64,000 nucleotides of DNA from Planctomycetota bacterium. Its GTDB lineage: Bacteria; Planctomycetota; UBA1135; UBA2386. Below, piece by piece: positions 8,678-17,122 of the stretch (its first letter is position 1; each line of letters opens with the position of its first letter). The stretch is taken from assembly GCA_016713175.1 (NCBI GenBank), contig JADJPQ010000029.1, positions 175,116 through 239,115 on the forward strand, written 5' to 3'. The position numbers and the translations under genes were made by a program. The notes below the pieces were generated by a model. It did not search any database. It worked only from the letters and a program-made list of their open reading frames with translations, and was not told the DNA's origin.

Positions 8678-9576
8678 GGGACGACTCCCGGAAGCCGTTC
8701 GCGGCGTCGGCCGGTGCGCGTCAGCAGCAGACCGAGCACGAACAAGGCCAGCATCGGCACCGCCAGCAACATCATGCTGAACGGATCGGGCGGCGAGATC
8801 ACGGCGGCCAGCGCGAAGATCAGCAGCACCGCCATCCGCCAGTTCTTGACCATCATCTCGTGCCGGACCAGGCCGATCCGCTGCAGCGCCAGCATCACCA
8901 GCGGCAACTGGAACACGACCCCGAGCGCGGCGGTCAGCGAGAACAGCAGGTTGAAGTAGTTGCCGACCGTCAGCCACGGACTGACCAGGCCGGGAACCTG
9001 CATCTTGATCAGGTAGCCGAGCCCGAACGGCAACGCGACGAAGTAGCCGAAGGCGACACCAGCAGCCAGCAACGCGGTCATGAACGGGAAGTAGCGGTAG
9101 AACACCGCGCGCTCCTTCGCATACAGCCCGGCGGCGATGAAGGCCCACACCTGCCACACCACGATCGGCGCCGACAGCACCAGCGCGAAGATCACCGACG
9201 CCATCAGGAACGTCCAGAAGTCCTCGACCCCGCCCGCAGCCATCAGTTCATACGGCAGCTTGTAGCCACTCCGATCCGGGATCAGGTGCACCAGGTCAGC
9301 CTTGTAGCTGCCGTCCAGCACGCGCTGTCCGTTGGCGCGGCACCACTGGACGAACGCCTTGTACTCCGGCTCCGCCCCCGCCGGGGTCTTGTCGCGCTCC
9401 TCGATCGCGACCAGGTACTCCTCGAAACCGCGAACCCACAGGATCCGGTAGGGCTCGACGACGATCGCCATCACCTGATCGTGGAACGGCGCCAGCGCCA
9501 GGATCGAGACGACGACCGCGATCACGGCGCGCAGCAGCCGCTTGCGCAGTTCGTCGAGGTGATCGCCGAACGACAT
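8674..9576 (-). CDS. tatC: Sec-independent protein translocase subunit TatC
   Basis: 300 residues with about six membrane helices. The start ATG 9576 is chosen because the protein then opens MSFGDHLDELRKRL, the classic TatC N-terminus, and because GAGGAG lies 9 bases upstream; the frame stays open further upstream but that part looks non-coding. TatC is the membrane receptor that binds twin-arginine signal peptides and exports folded proteins. Later signatures are FGYFVALPFGLGYL and ISPPDP. The first periplasmic loop (about residues 45-115) is longer than in the E. coli protein. No tatA or tatB is in the window. It overlaps cinA by four bases. Confidence 0.94.
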   Translation of the reverse strand: MSFGDHLDELRKRLLRAVIAVVVSILALAPFHDQVMAIVVEPYRILWVRGFEEYLVAIEERDKTPAGAEPEYKAFVQWCRANGQRVLDGSYKADLVHLIPDRSGYKLPYELMAAGGVEDFWTFLMASVIFALVLSAPIVVWQVWAFIAAGLYAKERAVFYRYFPFMTALLAAGVAFGYFVALPFGLGYLIKMQVPGLVSPWLTVGNYFNLLFSLTAALGVVFQLPLVMLALQRIGLVRHEMMVKNWRMAVLLIFALAAVISPPDPFSMMLLAVPMLALFVLGLLLTRTGRRRERLPGVVP

Positions 9577-9672
9577 GCGCGGCAGCTCCTCGCGGTCGAG
9601 AGCTCGGCGGATTCCAGGATCGTCCAGGGGCACGCGGCGAACGATAGCGTTGGAGGCTGGCGCCACCAACGA

Positions 9673-9708
9673 CGCGGGCCGCGTCCTCGGTAGAGAACGC
9701 GGCCCGCG
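9673..9708 (-). terminator. Hairpin terminator after the coiled-coil membrane protein gene
   Basis: A perfect 12-bp inverted repeat (cgcgggccgcgt and its complement) around a 12-base loop. It lies 71 bases past the stop of the coiled-coil gene and 97 bases before the tatC start, on the path of both minus-strand units. There is no T tract. It probably separates the two transcripts. Confidence 0.6.
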
Positions 9709-9748
9709 GCGATCCGTCACATCGCGCCTGGCGCGATGCCCGACTCAA

Positions 9749-9799
9749 AGCTCGATCAGACTCGCAGCTTGATCAGACTCACAGCTTGATCAGATCGCT
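9749..9799. repeat. Three 17-bp tandem repeats spanning a stop codon
   Basis: Units at 9749-9765, 9766-9782 and 9783-9799 each begin agctcgatcaga or agcttgatcaga. The first two differ at two places and the third matches the second over its first 12 bases. The third unit encodes the last residues of the coiled-coil protein, and the stop codon TGA (9779-9781) lies in the second. The copies after the stop look like slippage duplication of the gene's end. Confidence 0.7.
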
Positions 9800-11053
9800 G
9801 ATCTTCTTCAGCGGCACGAACTCGACGCGCAGGTCGAGCGCGGTCTTGTATTCCGCCGACTCCTCGACCTTGGTGAAGCCATCGCCGGCCTCGTTGATCG
9901 AGTCGTCGCCCAGGATCACGGTGTCGATGCCCGGGCCCATCTTGCTGACGACCTTGTTGCCCAGGTTCTCGAGCAGCATCTGCAGCTCGGGCTTGTTGTG
10001 CGGGTAGGTGAAGCGACCCATCAGGTAGATGTTGCGGACGACGCGCGGGCTGTAGATCTCGCTGAACAGCAGGTCGCCTTCGCGAACCGCGTCGCCGACC
10101 GGATCGACCACACCGCTGAGCTCGACTGCGGCCTGTTCCTGCGCGACATCGGTGACGGTCGCGTAGGCTTTGACCTGGTTGGTGTGCGGGTTGCGCACCC
10201 GGAACGTCGTGCCGGCCCGCAGCATGTCCTTGCGGCCCAGGTTGATGTACGCGATCGGCACGCCGGTGCGAGCCACCAGCACCTTGCCGTCGGCGACGTC
10301 GGGCGCGTTGTGCAGCGCTTCGCGGGCGATCAGCGCCGAGTTGTGACCTTCCAGGTTGGCCTTTTCGACGTTCAGCGCCTTCTCACGCGCCGTCGCCGCG
10401 TCCGCCGCCGCCTGCATCTGGTCGACCTTGTCGCGCAGGTTCTGTTGCAGACTGGCAATCTGCGACTTCTGGGCGTCGGTGGCGCTGACGAAGTCCGCGC
10501 GGATCTGGTCGGTGGTGGTCTTGTACTCGTTGCCGCGCGTGGTGGCCTCGGCCGTCGCACGCGCGAACTTGGCATCGACTTCGCTCTTCTCGCCGCGCAC
10601 CTTGGCCAGCTCGGACTCGATGTCCTTGACGCGCTGGTTCAGCGCCGCGACCTTGGTCGCCGCCGCACCGAGCACGTTTTCGAGGCCACGTGCCTCGGAG
10701 ACTCCCACCGCCGAGCAGAAGGCGGTCAGCACCTGGCGGATGTCGGCAGGGCTCATCACGCCCTTGATGTCCGCAAGCGACTGACCGAAGTACGAGTCGA
10801 CCGACTCGGACCGGCCGGCGTAGCTGCCACCCTTCTCGATGACGCCGTTCAGGTCCTCGACCAGATGCGTCAGCAGCAGGTTCTTGCCGCGCTGCGGCTC
10901 GTTGTCCTTGTTTACGGCTGCCAGCTTTTCGCGCAGGATCGTGGCCTGGTCCTGGCTCACGTAGGCAAAGCCCAGCGCGCCCAGGAACATGATCAGCAGG
11001 ATCAGGAAGAACATCATCGGGACGTGAGCGGCGCCGCTCTGACGAGTGTGCAT
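9779..11053 (-). CDS. Membrane-anchored coiled-coil protein with BRCT-like C-terminus
   Basis: 424 residues. One N-terminal helix (PMMFFLILLIMFLGALGFAY, residues ~12-31) should anchor it in the membrane. Residues ~125-240 are a long charged coiled coil (VAALNQRVKDIESELAKVRG and following). Residues ~255-330 look beta-rich. The last ~85 residues read like a BRCT domain: NIYLMGRF, ELQMLLENLGNKVVSKMG, DTVILGDD, then ALDLRVEFVPLKKISDLIKL. BRCT domains normally bind phosphopeptides or DNA ends in cytoplasmic repair proteins, so the pairing with a membrane anchor is unusual. The family is not one I know. It stands alone, with a hairpin after its stop and about 290 bases without a gene before its start. 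Confidence 0.75.
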   Translation of the reverse strand: MHTRQSGAAHVPMMFFLILLIMFLGALGFAYVSQDQATILREKLAAVNKDNEPQRGKNLLLTHLVEDLNGVIEKGGSYAGRSESVDSYFGQSLADIKGVMSPADIRQVLTAFCSAVGVSEARGLENVLGAAATKVAALNQRVKDIESELAKVRGEKSEVDAKFARATAEATTRGNEYKTTTDQIRADFVSATDAQKSQIASLQQNLRDKVDQMQAAADAATAREKALNVEKANLEGHNSALIAREALHNAPDVADGKVLVARTGVPIAYINLGRKDMLRAGTTFRVRNPHTNQVKAYATVTDVAQEQAAVELSGVVDPVGDAVREGDLLFSEIYSPRVVRNIYLMGRFTYPHNKPELQMLLENLGNKVVSKMGPGIDTVILGDDSINEAGDGFTKVEESAEYKTALDLRVEFVPLKKISDLIKL

Positions 11054-11345
11054 TGGAACCGAGCTCCTGTGGGGTCTGTTCGAGTTCGTGCGCCGCAGGG
11101 CGCCGAGGGTACGCGAGTGGACGACGTTGGGGTGACGGAAGAGTCTAGCCCAGGATTGGAGGGAGAGCCTTGCTGGTCCCGGGATGAGGGCACATCCGTT
11201 GCGGTCACTGGCCCCTGCCGGGCAAACGCCTGGAACAGGAACCGGAAACCGGGGGCAGCGAGGGTGCGGATCTTAGAAAGGCAGCCAAGCCGAGGTCAAG
11301 GCACTGCCCGGACCTGACTTGCCAGCCATCCCACTCTACCCCAGG

Positions 11346-12014
11346 ATGGACACGGTGCCGCCAGCCCATCCTGAGAACCCGACCTCCCACCCGGTGTTCG
11401 GGCGCCAACCGCCCATCGTCATCGGCCTGATGGGTGGCATCGCTTCGGGGAAAACCGCCGTCGCGGGCCTGTTCACCGCGCATGGCTTGCGACACATCGA
11501 CGCCGACCGGATCGCCCGCGAGGTCACCATGCGGCCCGCCGTCCTGGCGGCGATCGGCCGGCGCTTCGGGACCGCGGTGATTGCGGCGGATGGCAGTCTG
11601 GACCGCGTGGCGCTGGCAGCCCGCGTTTTTTCCGACCCGACCGCGCGGCACGATCTGGAAGCACTGACCCACCCACCGATCCGCGCCGCCATTCTCGCGG
11701 CCTTGCAACAAGCCAGGCAGGCGGGCGCCTCCGTCCTGCTCGACGCCCCGCTGCTGCTGGAGGGCGGTCTGATCGATCAGTGCGACGAGGTGGTGTTCGT
11801 CGACGCCGCCGAAGCCGTCCGCCGCGCCCGCGCCCGCGCCCGCGGCTGGGCGGACGATGAACTGGCGCGCCGCGAGGCCGCGCAGGCATCGCTCGCGGTG
11901 AAAATGGCGCGCGCGACGACTACCATCCACAACGACGGCGACCTCGCCGACACCGCCAGGCAGGTCGCCGCGGCGCTGGCGCGCTGGGCGACGGCTCCCG
12001 ACCCCGACCGCTGA
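11346..12014 (+). CDS. coaE: Dephospho-CoA kinase
   Basis: 222 residues from ATG 11346; a TTG nine codons earlier is an alternative start. The P-loop GLMGGIASGKTAV lies near residues 27-39, followed by HIDADRIAREV, LTHPPIR, DAPLLLEGGL and the lid region VRRARARARGW. The enzyme phosphorylates the 3'-hydroxyl of dephospho-CoA, the last step of coenzyme A synthesis, in the cytoplasm. rho follows 29 bases later in the same direction, so the two are probably cotranscribed. The ~20 residues before the P-loop are extra compared with most CoaE proteins, so the true start could be slightly downstream. Confidence 0.93.
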   Translation: MDTVPPAHPENPTSHPVFGRQPPIVIGLMGGIASGKTAVAGLFTAHGLRHIDADRIAREVTMRPAVLAAIGRRFGTAVIAADGSLDRVALAARVFSDPTARHDLEALTHPPIRAAILAALQQARQAGASVLLDAPLLLEGGLIDQCDEVVFVDAAEAVRRARARARGWADDELARREAAQASLAVKMARATTTIHNDGDLADTARQVAAALARWATAPDPDR

Positions 12015-12043
12015 CGGACCGCCGGTCCTTCCTGCGCCAAGCC

Positions 12044-13399
12044 ATGCCCCCGAGCGATCCCGACAGCGAACCCGACGTGCCCGGCGCCGAGGACCACGAC
12101 GCCGACCCCGGCGCCGCAATCTACGAAGCAGCCAAACACCGCGACAACGACATCCCGCGGCTGCAGGCGATGGCGATCGCCGAACTGATGGACCTGGCGC
12201 GCGCCGAGGGGATCGAGGTGGTGCCCAACCTCAGCAAGCCCGAGCTGCTGTTCGCGATCCTCGAGAATCGGTTCGCGCAGACCGGACTCGGTTGGGGTGA
12301 TGGCGTGCTCGAGGTGCTTCCCGACGGGTTCGGATTCCTGCGTTCGCCGCGCTACGACTACGAACCGGGACCCGACGACATCTATGTCAGTCCGAGCCAG
12401 GTCCGACGCCTGAACCTGAAACCGGGCCACCAGCTCGCCGGACCGGTGCGACCGCCCAAGCGCGGCGAGAAGTACTTCGCGCTGCTGCACGTCGAACTGG
12501 TCAACGGCGGCAGTGTCGCCGACCTGCGGCGTCGGATCCCGTTCGACGAGCGCACGCCGCTGCTGCCCTGCGACCGGCTGCGGCTCGACCATCCCGGCGC
12601 CGGCCTCGACGTTCGCCTGCTCGATCTGCTGGCGCCCTGGGGCAAGGGCCAGCGCGTGCTGATGACCGCGCCGCCGGGTTCGGGCCGCACCGTCGTGCTG
12701 ACGCACGTCGCCCAGGCGCTGCTGCAGAACCACCCGGAGTTGCGCGTGCACCTCTGCCTGATCGACGAGCGACCCGAGGATGTCACCGAGATCCGCCGGC
12801 AGATCGGACCGCGCCCGCACTGCGAGGTCATTGCCTCGACGTTCGACATGCCGGCTGCGCGGCACGTGGCGCTCGCCGAGACGGCGCTGGCGCGCGCCAT
12901 GCGCATGGTCGAGGCCGGCGACGACGTCGTGCTGATCGTCGATTCGCTGACCGCGCTGGTTCGCGCGTACAACCAGGAACTGCCGCACACCGGCAAAGTG
13001 CTGACGGTCGGCCTCGACGCGACGGCCCTGCAACGGCCCAAGCGCCTGTTCGGCGCTGCCCGCCGGCTCGAAGAAGGCGGTTCGCTGACCGTGCTCGCCA
13101 CGGCGCTGACCGGCACCGATTCGCGCATCGACCAGGTGATCGCCGAGGAGTTCCACAACAAGGGCAACAGCGAAGTGGTGCTCGACCACAAGCTCGCCGA
13201 ACAGCACGTCTATCCGGCCCTCGATGTGGCCCGGACCGGCACCCGCCGCGAGGACCTGCTGTTGCCGCTGGCGGCGATCGAACGGCTGCGCCGGCTGCGC
13301 GGCGCCTTGGCGCCCATGCCGATGCAACAACGCCTCGATCGGGTGTCGGCGCTGCTGGCCGCCGCGGCCGACAACGATCTGGCGCTCGCCGCGCTGTGA
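12044..13399 (+). CDS. rho: Transcription termination factor Rho with altered ATP-site residues
   Basis: 451 residues. An acidic N-terminal tail is followed by the Rho_N helices (~38-75), a cold-shock-like RNA-binding domain (LEVLPDGFGFLRSPRYDY, ~88-160) and the RecA-like motor. The motor keeps LIDERPEDVTEI, VASTFD, VDSLTAL, RPKRLFGAARRLEEGGSL and GTRRED. The P-loop however reads APPGSGRT instead of APPKAGKT: the Walker A lysine is Arg215 and the other P-loop lysine is Gly. Two arginines matching E. coli R347 and R353 are His382 (LDHK) and His388 (EQHV), while the R366 equivalent is kept. The assignment to Rho is sure; whether it is a fully active ATPase is uncertain. Confidence 0.92.
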   Translation: MPPSDPDSEPDVPGAEDHDADPGAAIYEAAKHRDNDIPRLQAMAIAELMDLARAEGIEVVPNLSKPELLFAILENRFAQTGLGWGDGVLEVLPDGFGFLRSPRYDYEPGPDDIYVSPSQVRRLNLKPGHQLAGPVRPPKRGEKYFALLHVELVNGGSVADLRRRIPFDERTPLLPCDRLRLDHPGAGLDVRLLDLLAPWGKGQRVLMTAPPGSGRTVVLTHVAQALLQNHPELRVHLCLIDERPEDVTEIRRQIGPRPHCEVIASTFDMPAARHVALAETALARAMRMVEAGDDVVLIVDSLTALVRAYNQELPHTGKVLTVGLDATALQRPKRLFGAARRLEEGGSLTVLATALTGTDSRIDQVIAEEFHNKGNSEVVLDHKLAEQHVYPALDVARTGTRREDLLLPLAAIERLRRLRGALAPMPMQQRLDRVSALLAAAADNDLALAAL

Positions 13400-13420
13400 G
13401 CCGCCGCGGCGCCGGGCCGA

Positions 13421-14347
13421 CTAGAGCCAGCGCGCGACGTCAGCGGCGCTGGCGCGATGGCCCCGCAGCCCGGCCAGCAGGCCGCAGGCCTTGGCCCATG
13501 CGGCCCGGGGCCCGGCCGGCGACAACAACAACAACGGCCACGCCAGCAGATCGAGCAGCACGAACGCGACCCATTGCCGCACGCTGCCGGCGGCGCGAAG
13601 GTAGCGGACCGAGTTGTTCGCCATCAGGAACTTGCGCAGCGGCGAGCGACCGCCACCCGACGACTGCCCGCCGGCGTGGGTGATCGACACCCACGGCAGC
13701 CACACGATCCGGCGACCGCGCGCGCCAAGGCGCCGGCACAGATCGACGTCTTCCCAGTACATGAAGTAGGCGTCGTCGAAGCCGCCGATCGCGACCAGTT
13801 CGGCGGTGCGCGCCAGCAGACACGCGCCGGTCAGGAAGCCGACGGCGACGGGCCCGGTGGTCGCCGGTCGCGGCGCCCGGCCGTGGCCGCACAGCCGCAA
13901 GCCGTTGGGCGCGAAACCCAGTTCACCGCCCTCGGCCCAGACCCTGCCGTCGGGAAACAGGATCGTCGGCCCGACGGCACCGATGGCCGGATCGGCGATC
14001 AACGCATCGACCAGCGGGCGCAGGCTGTCCGGCGGCAGCCGCAAATCGTTGTTCAACACCGCGACGAACGGCAAGCCCTGCTGCGTCGCCCACGCGATGC
14101 CGCGGTTCATCGCGCCGGTGAAGCCGAGGTTGTCGGGCAGCGCCAGCAGGCTGACACGATGACCTCCCGCCACTGCAGCTGCGACGTCGACCTGCAAAGC
14201 CGTCGCCGAGCCATCGTCCGAACCGTTGTCGATCACGAGCACGTGCAAGGCGACCCCGCGGATCTGCAGCAGGTCGTGCAGACACTGGCGCGTCAGCTCG
14301 GCATGACGGTAGTTCAACAGCAGCGCTGCGAGCGCCGGATCAGCCAC
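13421..14347 (-). CDS. Family 2 glycosyltransferase (rhamnosyltransferase-like)
   Basis: 308 residues. The GT-A fold shows ALLLNYRHAELTRQCL, VIDNGSDDGS, LPDNLGFTGAMNRGI, the metal-binding region VAVLNNDLRLP, and GFLTGACLLARTAELVAIGGFDDAYFMYWEDVDLCRR. The last type of motif is common in rhamnosyl- and related transferases acting on cell-surface polysaccharides from nucleotide sugars. The C-terminus has a hydrophobic stretch (VAFVLLDLLAWPLLLL) that may sit on the membrane. Its start overlaps the end of the next glycosyltransferase gene by eight bases, so the two are one operon and probably act on the same glycan. The sugar cannot be predicted. Confidence 0.9.
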   Translation of the reverse strand: MADPALAALLLNYRHAELTRQCLHDLLQIRGVALHVLVIDNGSDDGSATALQVDVAAAVAGGHRVSLLALPDNLGFTGAMNRGIAWATQQGLPFVAVLNNDLRLPPDSLRPLVDALIADPAIGAVGPTILFPDGRVWAEGGELGFAPNGLRLCGHGRAPRPATTGPVAVGFLTGACLLARTAELVAIGGFDDAYFMYWEDVDLCRRLGARGRRIVWLPWVSITHAGGQSSGGGRSPLRKFLMANNSVRYLRAAGSVRQWVAFVLLDLLAWPLLLLSPAGPRAAWAKACGLLAGLRGHRASAADVARWL

Positions 14348-15398
14348 ACAACCTCCGGACCACCGCCCAATAGCCGGCGAAGAACCAGGACAGCAGCCGG
14401 GCGACCACGGCCGCCGCGCCCCGATCGGCGAGTCCGCGATTGAACGTCAACGGTGCGGCGACCAGCAGTTCGCGGTCGGGCACCGTGCGTCCTTGCTGCG
14501 CGATCTTGCGCGCCCGCACCGCCGTCGGGATCAGTTTCAGCAGGTCCCACTTGCCGCGCCACCAATCGCGCATGTGGCCATGCCGATGCCCGAACACCGC
14601 GTAGACGGCGCCGTACAGCAGTTGCGCCGGCATGGTCAGCAAGAACGTCCGCCAGCGCATGCAGGTCAGCAGCACGAACCAGCGGTTGCGGCTGTGCAGG
14701 AACGTCCGCCGGCCCGGATAGCGATCGCTGGCCTGCCGCACCGACAGACCGGCGGTGCCGGCCAGATGCACGCAGCGCGCGTCGGGCGCCAGGTGCACGG
14801 TGTGACCGCGCATCCGCAACTTCCACGAGAACTCGTTGTCCTCGAACAGGATGAACAGCCGTTCGTCGAAACCGCCGACCTGCTGGTAGACGCTCTTCTT
14901 GGTCAGGAAACACAGCGCGATCGCGGCACCGATCGGACCCGTCGGCGCCCGCGCGGCCTGCAGCGGCACATACCAGTTGTGCAGCGCCAGCGTGCCGAGG
15001 AAGTGCAGATCGGCGCCGTCGTAGTGCACGATCGTCGGGTTGTCGCCGCACAGGGACCGCGCCTGCACCATCGCCGCACGCGGCGCCGACGCCATCGTCG
15101 CCAGTAGCGCCGCCAACGCGCCTGCCTGCAGCACGACGTCGTTGTCGAGCAACAGACAGAGTTCGTCCGCGGCGGCCGCGACACCGAGATTGCGCGCGAA
15201 GCTCGGCCCGCCGTTCCTGCCGGTGTCGATCACCCGGACCGTCGGGAACTCCGCCAGGACCAGTTCGCGCGAACCATCGTCGCTGTGGTTGTCGACGACG
15301 ATCACTTCGGTCGGCGGCGGCTCTTGCGCGAGCAGAGCCTGCAGGCACGGACGCAGGTAGTCCTTGCCGTTCCAGTTGACGACGATCGCGGAGACCAA
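14340..15398 (-). CDS. Family 2 glycosyltransferase
   Basis: 352 residues. GT-A motifs are SAIVVNWNGKDYLRPCL, VIVVDNHSDDGS, GRNGGPSFARNLGV and LLLDNDVVL. The acceptor-side motif is CFLTKKSVYQQVGGFDERLFILFEDNEFSWKLR. A hydrophobic region near residues 240-270 may touch the membrane. It is the first gene of a two-gene operon with the other family 2 transferase, and it lies downstream of a 12-bp-stem hairpin. It probably adds a sugar to a surface polysaccharide or glycolipid. The donor and acceptor are unknown. Confidence 0.9.
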   Translation of the reverse strand: MVSAIVVNWNGKDYLRPCLQALLAQEPPPTEVIVVDNHSDDGSRELVLAEFPTVRVIDTGRNGGPSFARNLGVAAAADELCLLLDNDVVLQAGALAALLATMASAPRAAMVQARSLCGDNPTIVHYDGADLHFLGTLALHNWYVPLQAARAPTGPIGAAIALCFLTKKSVYQQVGGFDERLFILFEDNEFSWKLRMRGHTVHLAPDARCVHLAGTAGLSVRQASDRYPGRRTFLHSRNRWFVLLTCMRWRTFLLTMPAQLLYGAVYAVFGHRHGHMRDWWRGKWDLLKLIPTAVRARKIAQQGRTVPDRELLVAAPLTFNRGLADRGAAAVVARLLSWFFAGYWAVVRRLCG

Positions 15399-15725
15399 GG
15401 GCGCGCGATGCTAACGGCGTGCTCGCCGGGAACCACGTTGCGCTGCAGCGGGTGGGGTGCAGGCGCCGGGAAGTTAATGGGTGATCGCCTCCCGTCAGGC
15501 GATCACCCTCCCTTGCACATCTCTCGTCTCGCCGCCGGACCGGCAACCGCGTCGGGGTCAGGGTGCATTCGAGGGTGAAACGCGATCTTCGATGCGGCAG
15601 AGAGAAACCATGCTGGACCGGCTCGCCGCCGGTCCGACACATACAGAAGCGCCGCGCCGCAGATTCCGGAGACCGAAAACCGGAAATTCCGACAAATACC
15701 TCTGAACGAAACCCGAACCGCCGTG
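15399..15725. other. Noncoding stretch between larC and the glycosyltransferase operon
   Basis: 327 bases with no convincing gene on either strand; the short open frames have no recognisable product. The stretch holds one perfect hairpin (15479-15508). A patch at 15665-15715 is richer in A than its surroundings and contains several gaaa/ccgg runs. The start region of the glycosyltransferase operon must lie between the hairpin and 15398. Confidence 0.6.
15479..15508 (-). terminator. 12-bp hairpin, likely terminator of larC
   Basis: A perfect 12-bp stem (gggtgatcgcct and its complement) with a 6-base loop. Reading on the minus strand it is followed by attaactt, a weak T-rich stretch. It lies about 220 bases past the larC stop and 80 bases before the glycosyltransferase operon, so it would insulate the two units. 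Confidence 0.6.
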
Positions 15726-16982
15726 CTACGGGTCGCCGAGCAGGCGTCGCCGGACCTCCCCCCGACCGAGCCCCATCGCCGCGCAAAGCCGGGTGATCTC
15801 GTCGTCTTCGGGTCGCGCGACGACCGTTCCCGACGGCAGGCGCGCGACCTTGAACACGACCGGCCCGAGCACCGTGGTTCGCGTCTCCTGCCAGCGCTCG
15901 AGCACGGCGCGCTGAACGCGCTGCGAACGGACCCCGAGCGACGTTGCCTCCTCGAGCAGCAGCGTCGTCAGCGCCGCGGCCGAAACCGGGTCGGCAAGCA
16001 CGGTCAACAGCACGCCGGGCCGGCTCTTCTTCATCTGGATCGGCGTCGCGAAGGCATCCAGCGCACCGCGCTGGCGCAAGGTCTCGAGCAGCCAGCCGAG
16101 CGCCTCGCCGGTCGCGGTGTCGACCTGGCACTGCAGTTCGACGACGGTCGTCGCCGCGCCAGCGAGTCGTTGTTCGCCAATGGCCAGCCGCAGCAGGTTG
16201 GGGATCTCCGGCTCGTCGCGTGTGCCGGCCCCGTAGCCGCAGCGTTCGGGCACCCAGACGAACTCCGGGTCGAACTCGTGGACCAACGTCCGCAACAACG
16301 CCGCGCCAGTCGGAGTCGTGCGCTCGCCGCGCAGGCCGCCTTGACGAACCGGCACACCCACCAGCAGCTCGAACGTTGCCGGCGCCGGCACCGGCAACCG
16401 GCCATGAGCCGCCCGTACGGTGCCGGTGCCCACGGTCACCGCCGAAGCGTACAGGCGCTCGAGCCCGAGCAGATGCGTTCCCAGGCAAGCGCAGACGACA
16501 TCGACGATCGTGTCTTCGGCCCCGACTTCGTGGAAGTGCACCTGCTCGGGAGTGCTGGCATGGGCCTTGGCTTCGACCGCCGCGATCTTCGCGAACACCT
16601 GCCGGCAAGACGCCTTCACCGCCTCCGGCAGAACGGCATGGACCAGGATGGCCTCGATCTCCCGTAGACCGCGCTGCGGCCCATGCGCGTGTCCACCACC
16701 GGCCAGCAATCGCGCCGGTGCGGGTGCGGCCGCGAAACCACCGGCCGCTGGCACCGCCTCGTCGAGCGCTCGACCCGGTTCGCGACCGTCCTTCTCGACG
16801 ACGAAACGGGTGCCGGCAAGGCCCTGGCGCAGCACGCGTTCGCTCCGGATGCCGACTCCCGGCAAGCGCAACGACGCCACCGCATCGACCAGCGGCGGCA
16901 ACGGCACGCCGAGATCGAGCAACGCGCCGACCCACATGTCGCCGGAAACACCGCTGACAAGATCCAGGTAGCCGATGCGCAT
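15726..16982 (-). CDS. larC: Nickel-insertion protein LarC (P2TMN nickel chelatase)
   Basis: 418 residues from ATG 16982, chosen because the protein then opens MRIGYLDLVSGVSGDMWVGALLDLG, the LarC N-terminus. Other family segments are EQVHFHEVGAEDTIVDVV, RAAHGRLPVPAPATFELL, TPTGAALLRTL and RCGYGAGTRD. LarC puts nickel into the pincer nucleotide cofactor of lactate racemase and related enzymes, using CTP. larB, larE and larA are not in the window, so the rest of the pathway must lie elsewhere or serve a different LarA-like enzyme. In some bacteria larC is split by a programmed frameshift; here it is one frame. Confidence 0.9.
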   Translation of the reverse strand: MRIGYLDLVSGVSGDMWVGALLDLGVPLPPLVDAVASLRLPGVGIRSERVLRQGLAGTRFVVEKDGREPGRALDEAVPAAGGFAAAPAPARLLAGGGHAHGPQRGLREIEAILVHAVLPEAVKASCRQVFAKIAAVEAKAHASTPEQVHFHEVGAEDTIVDVVCACLGTHLLGLERLYASAVTVGTGTVRAAHGRLPVPAPATFELLVGVPVRQGGLRGERTTPTGAALLRTLVHEFDPEFVWVPERCGYGAGTRDEPEIPNLLRLAIGEQRLAGAATTVVELQCQVDTATGEALGWLLETLRQRGALDAFATPIQMKKSRPGVLLTVLADPVSAAALTTLLLEEATSLGVRSQRVQRAVLERWQETRTTVLGPVVFKVARLPSGTVVARPEDDEITRLCAAMGLGRGEVRRRLLGDP

Positions 16983-17122
16983 GCGCGCAACAGCATGCGG
17001 AACGGCGTTTGCGATGCCAATGGCGGCCCCGCGGTTCACCGGACGGAGCGATTCCGAACGGTCACCGGATGGGCCATAATGGGTGGGTTCCCGAGTCGCG
17101 GGGCCATCCGTCCCCGACCGTC

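Noticed and set aside
15481..15796. Small proteins in the gap before larC
   Set aside because: Short plus-strand frames have Arg/Pro-rich products without motif or start signal, and they overlap the hairpin or larC.
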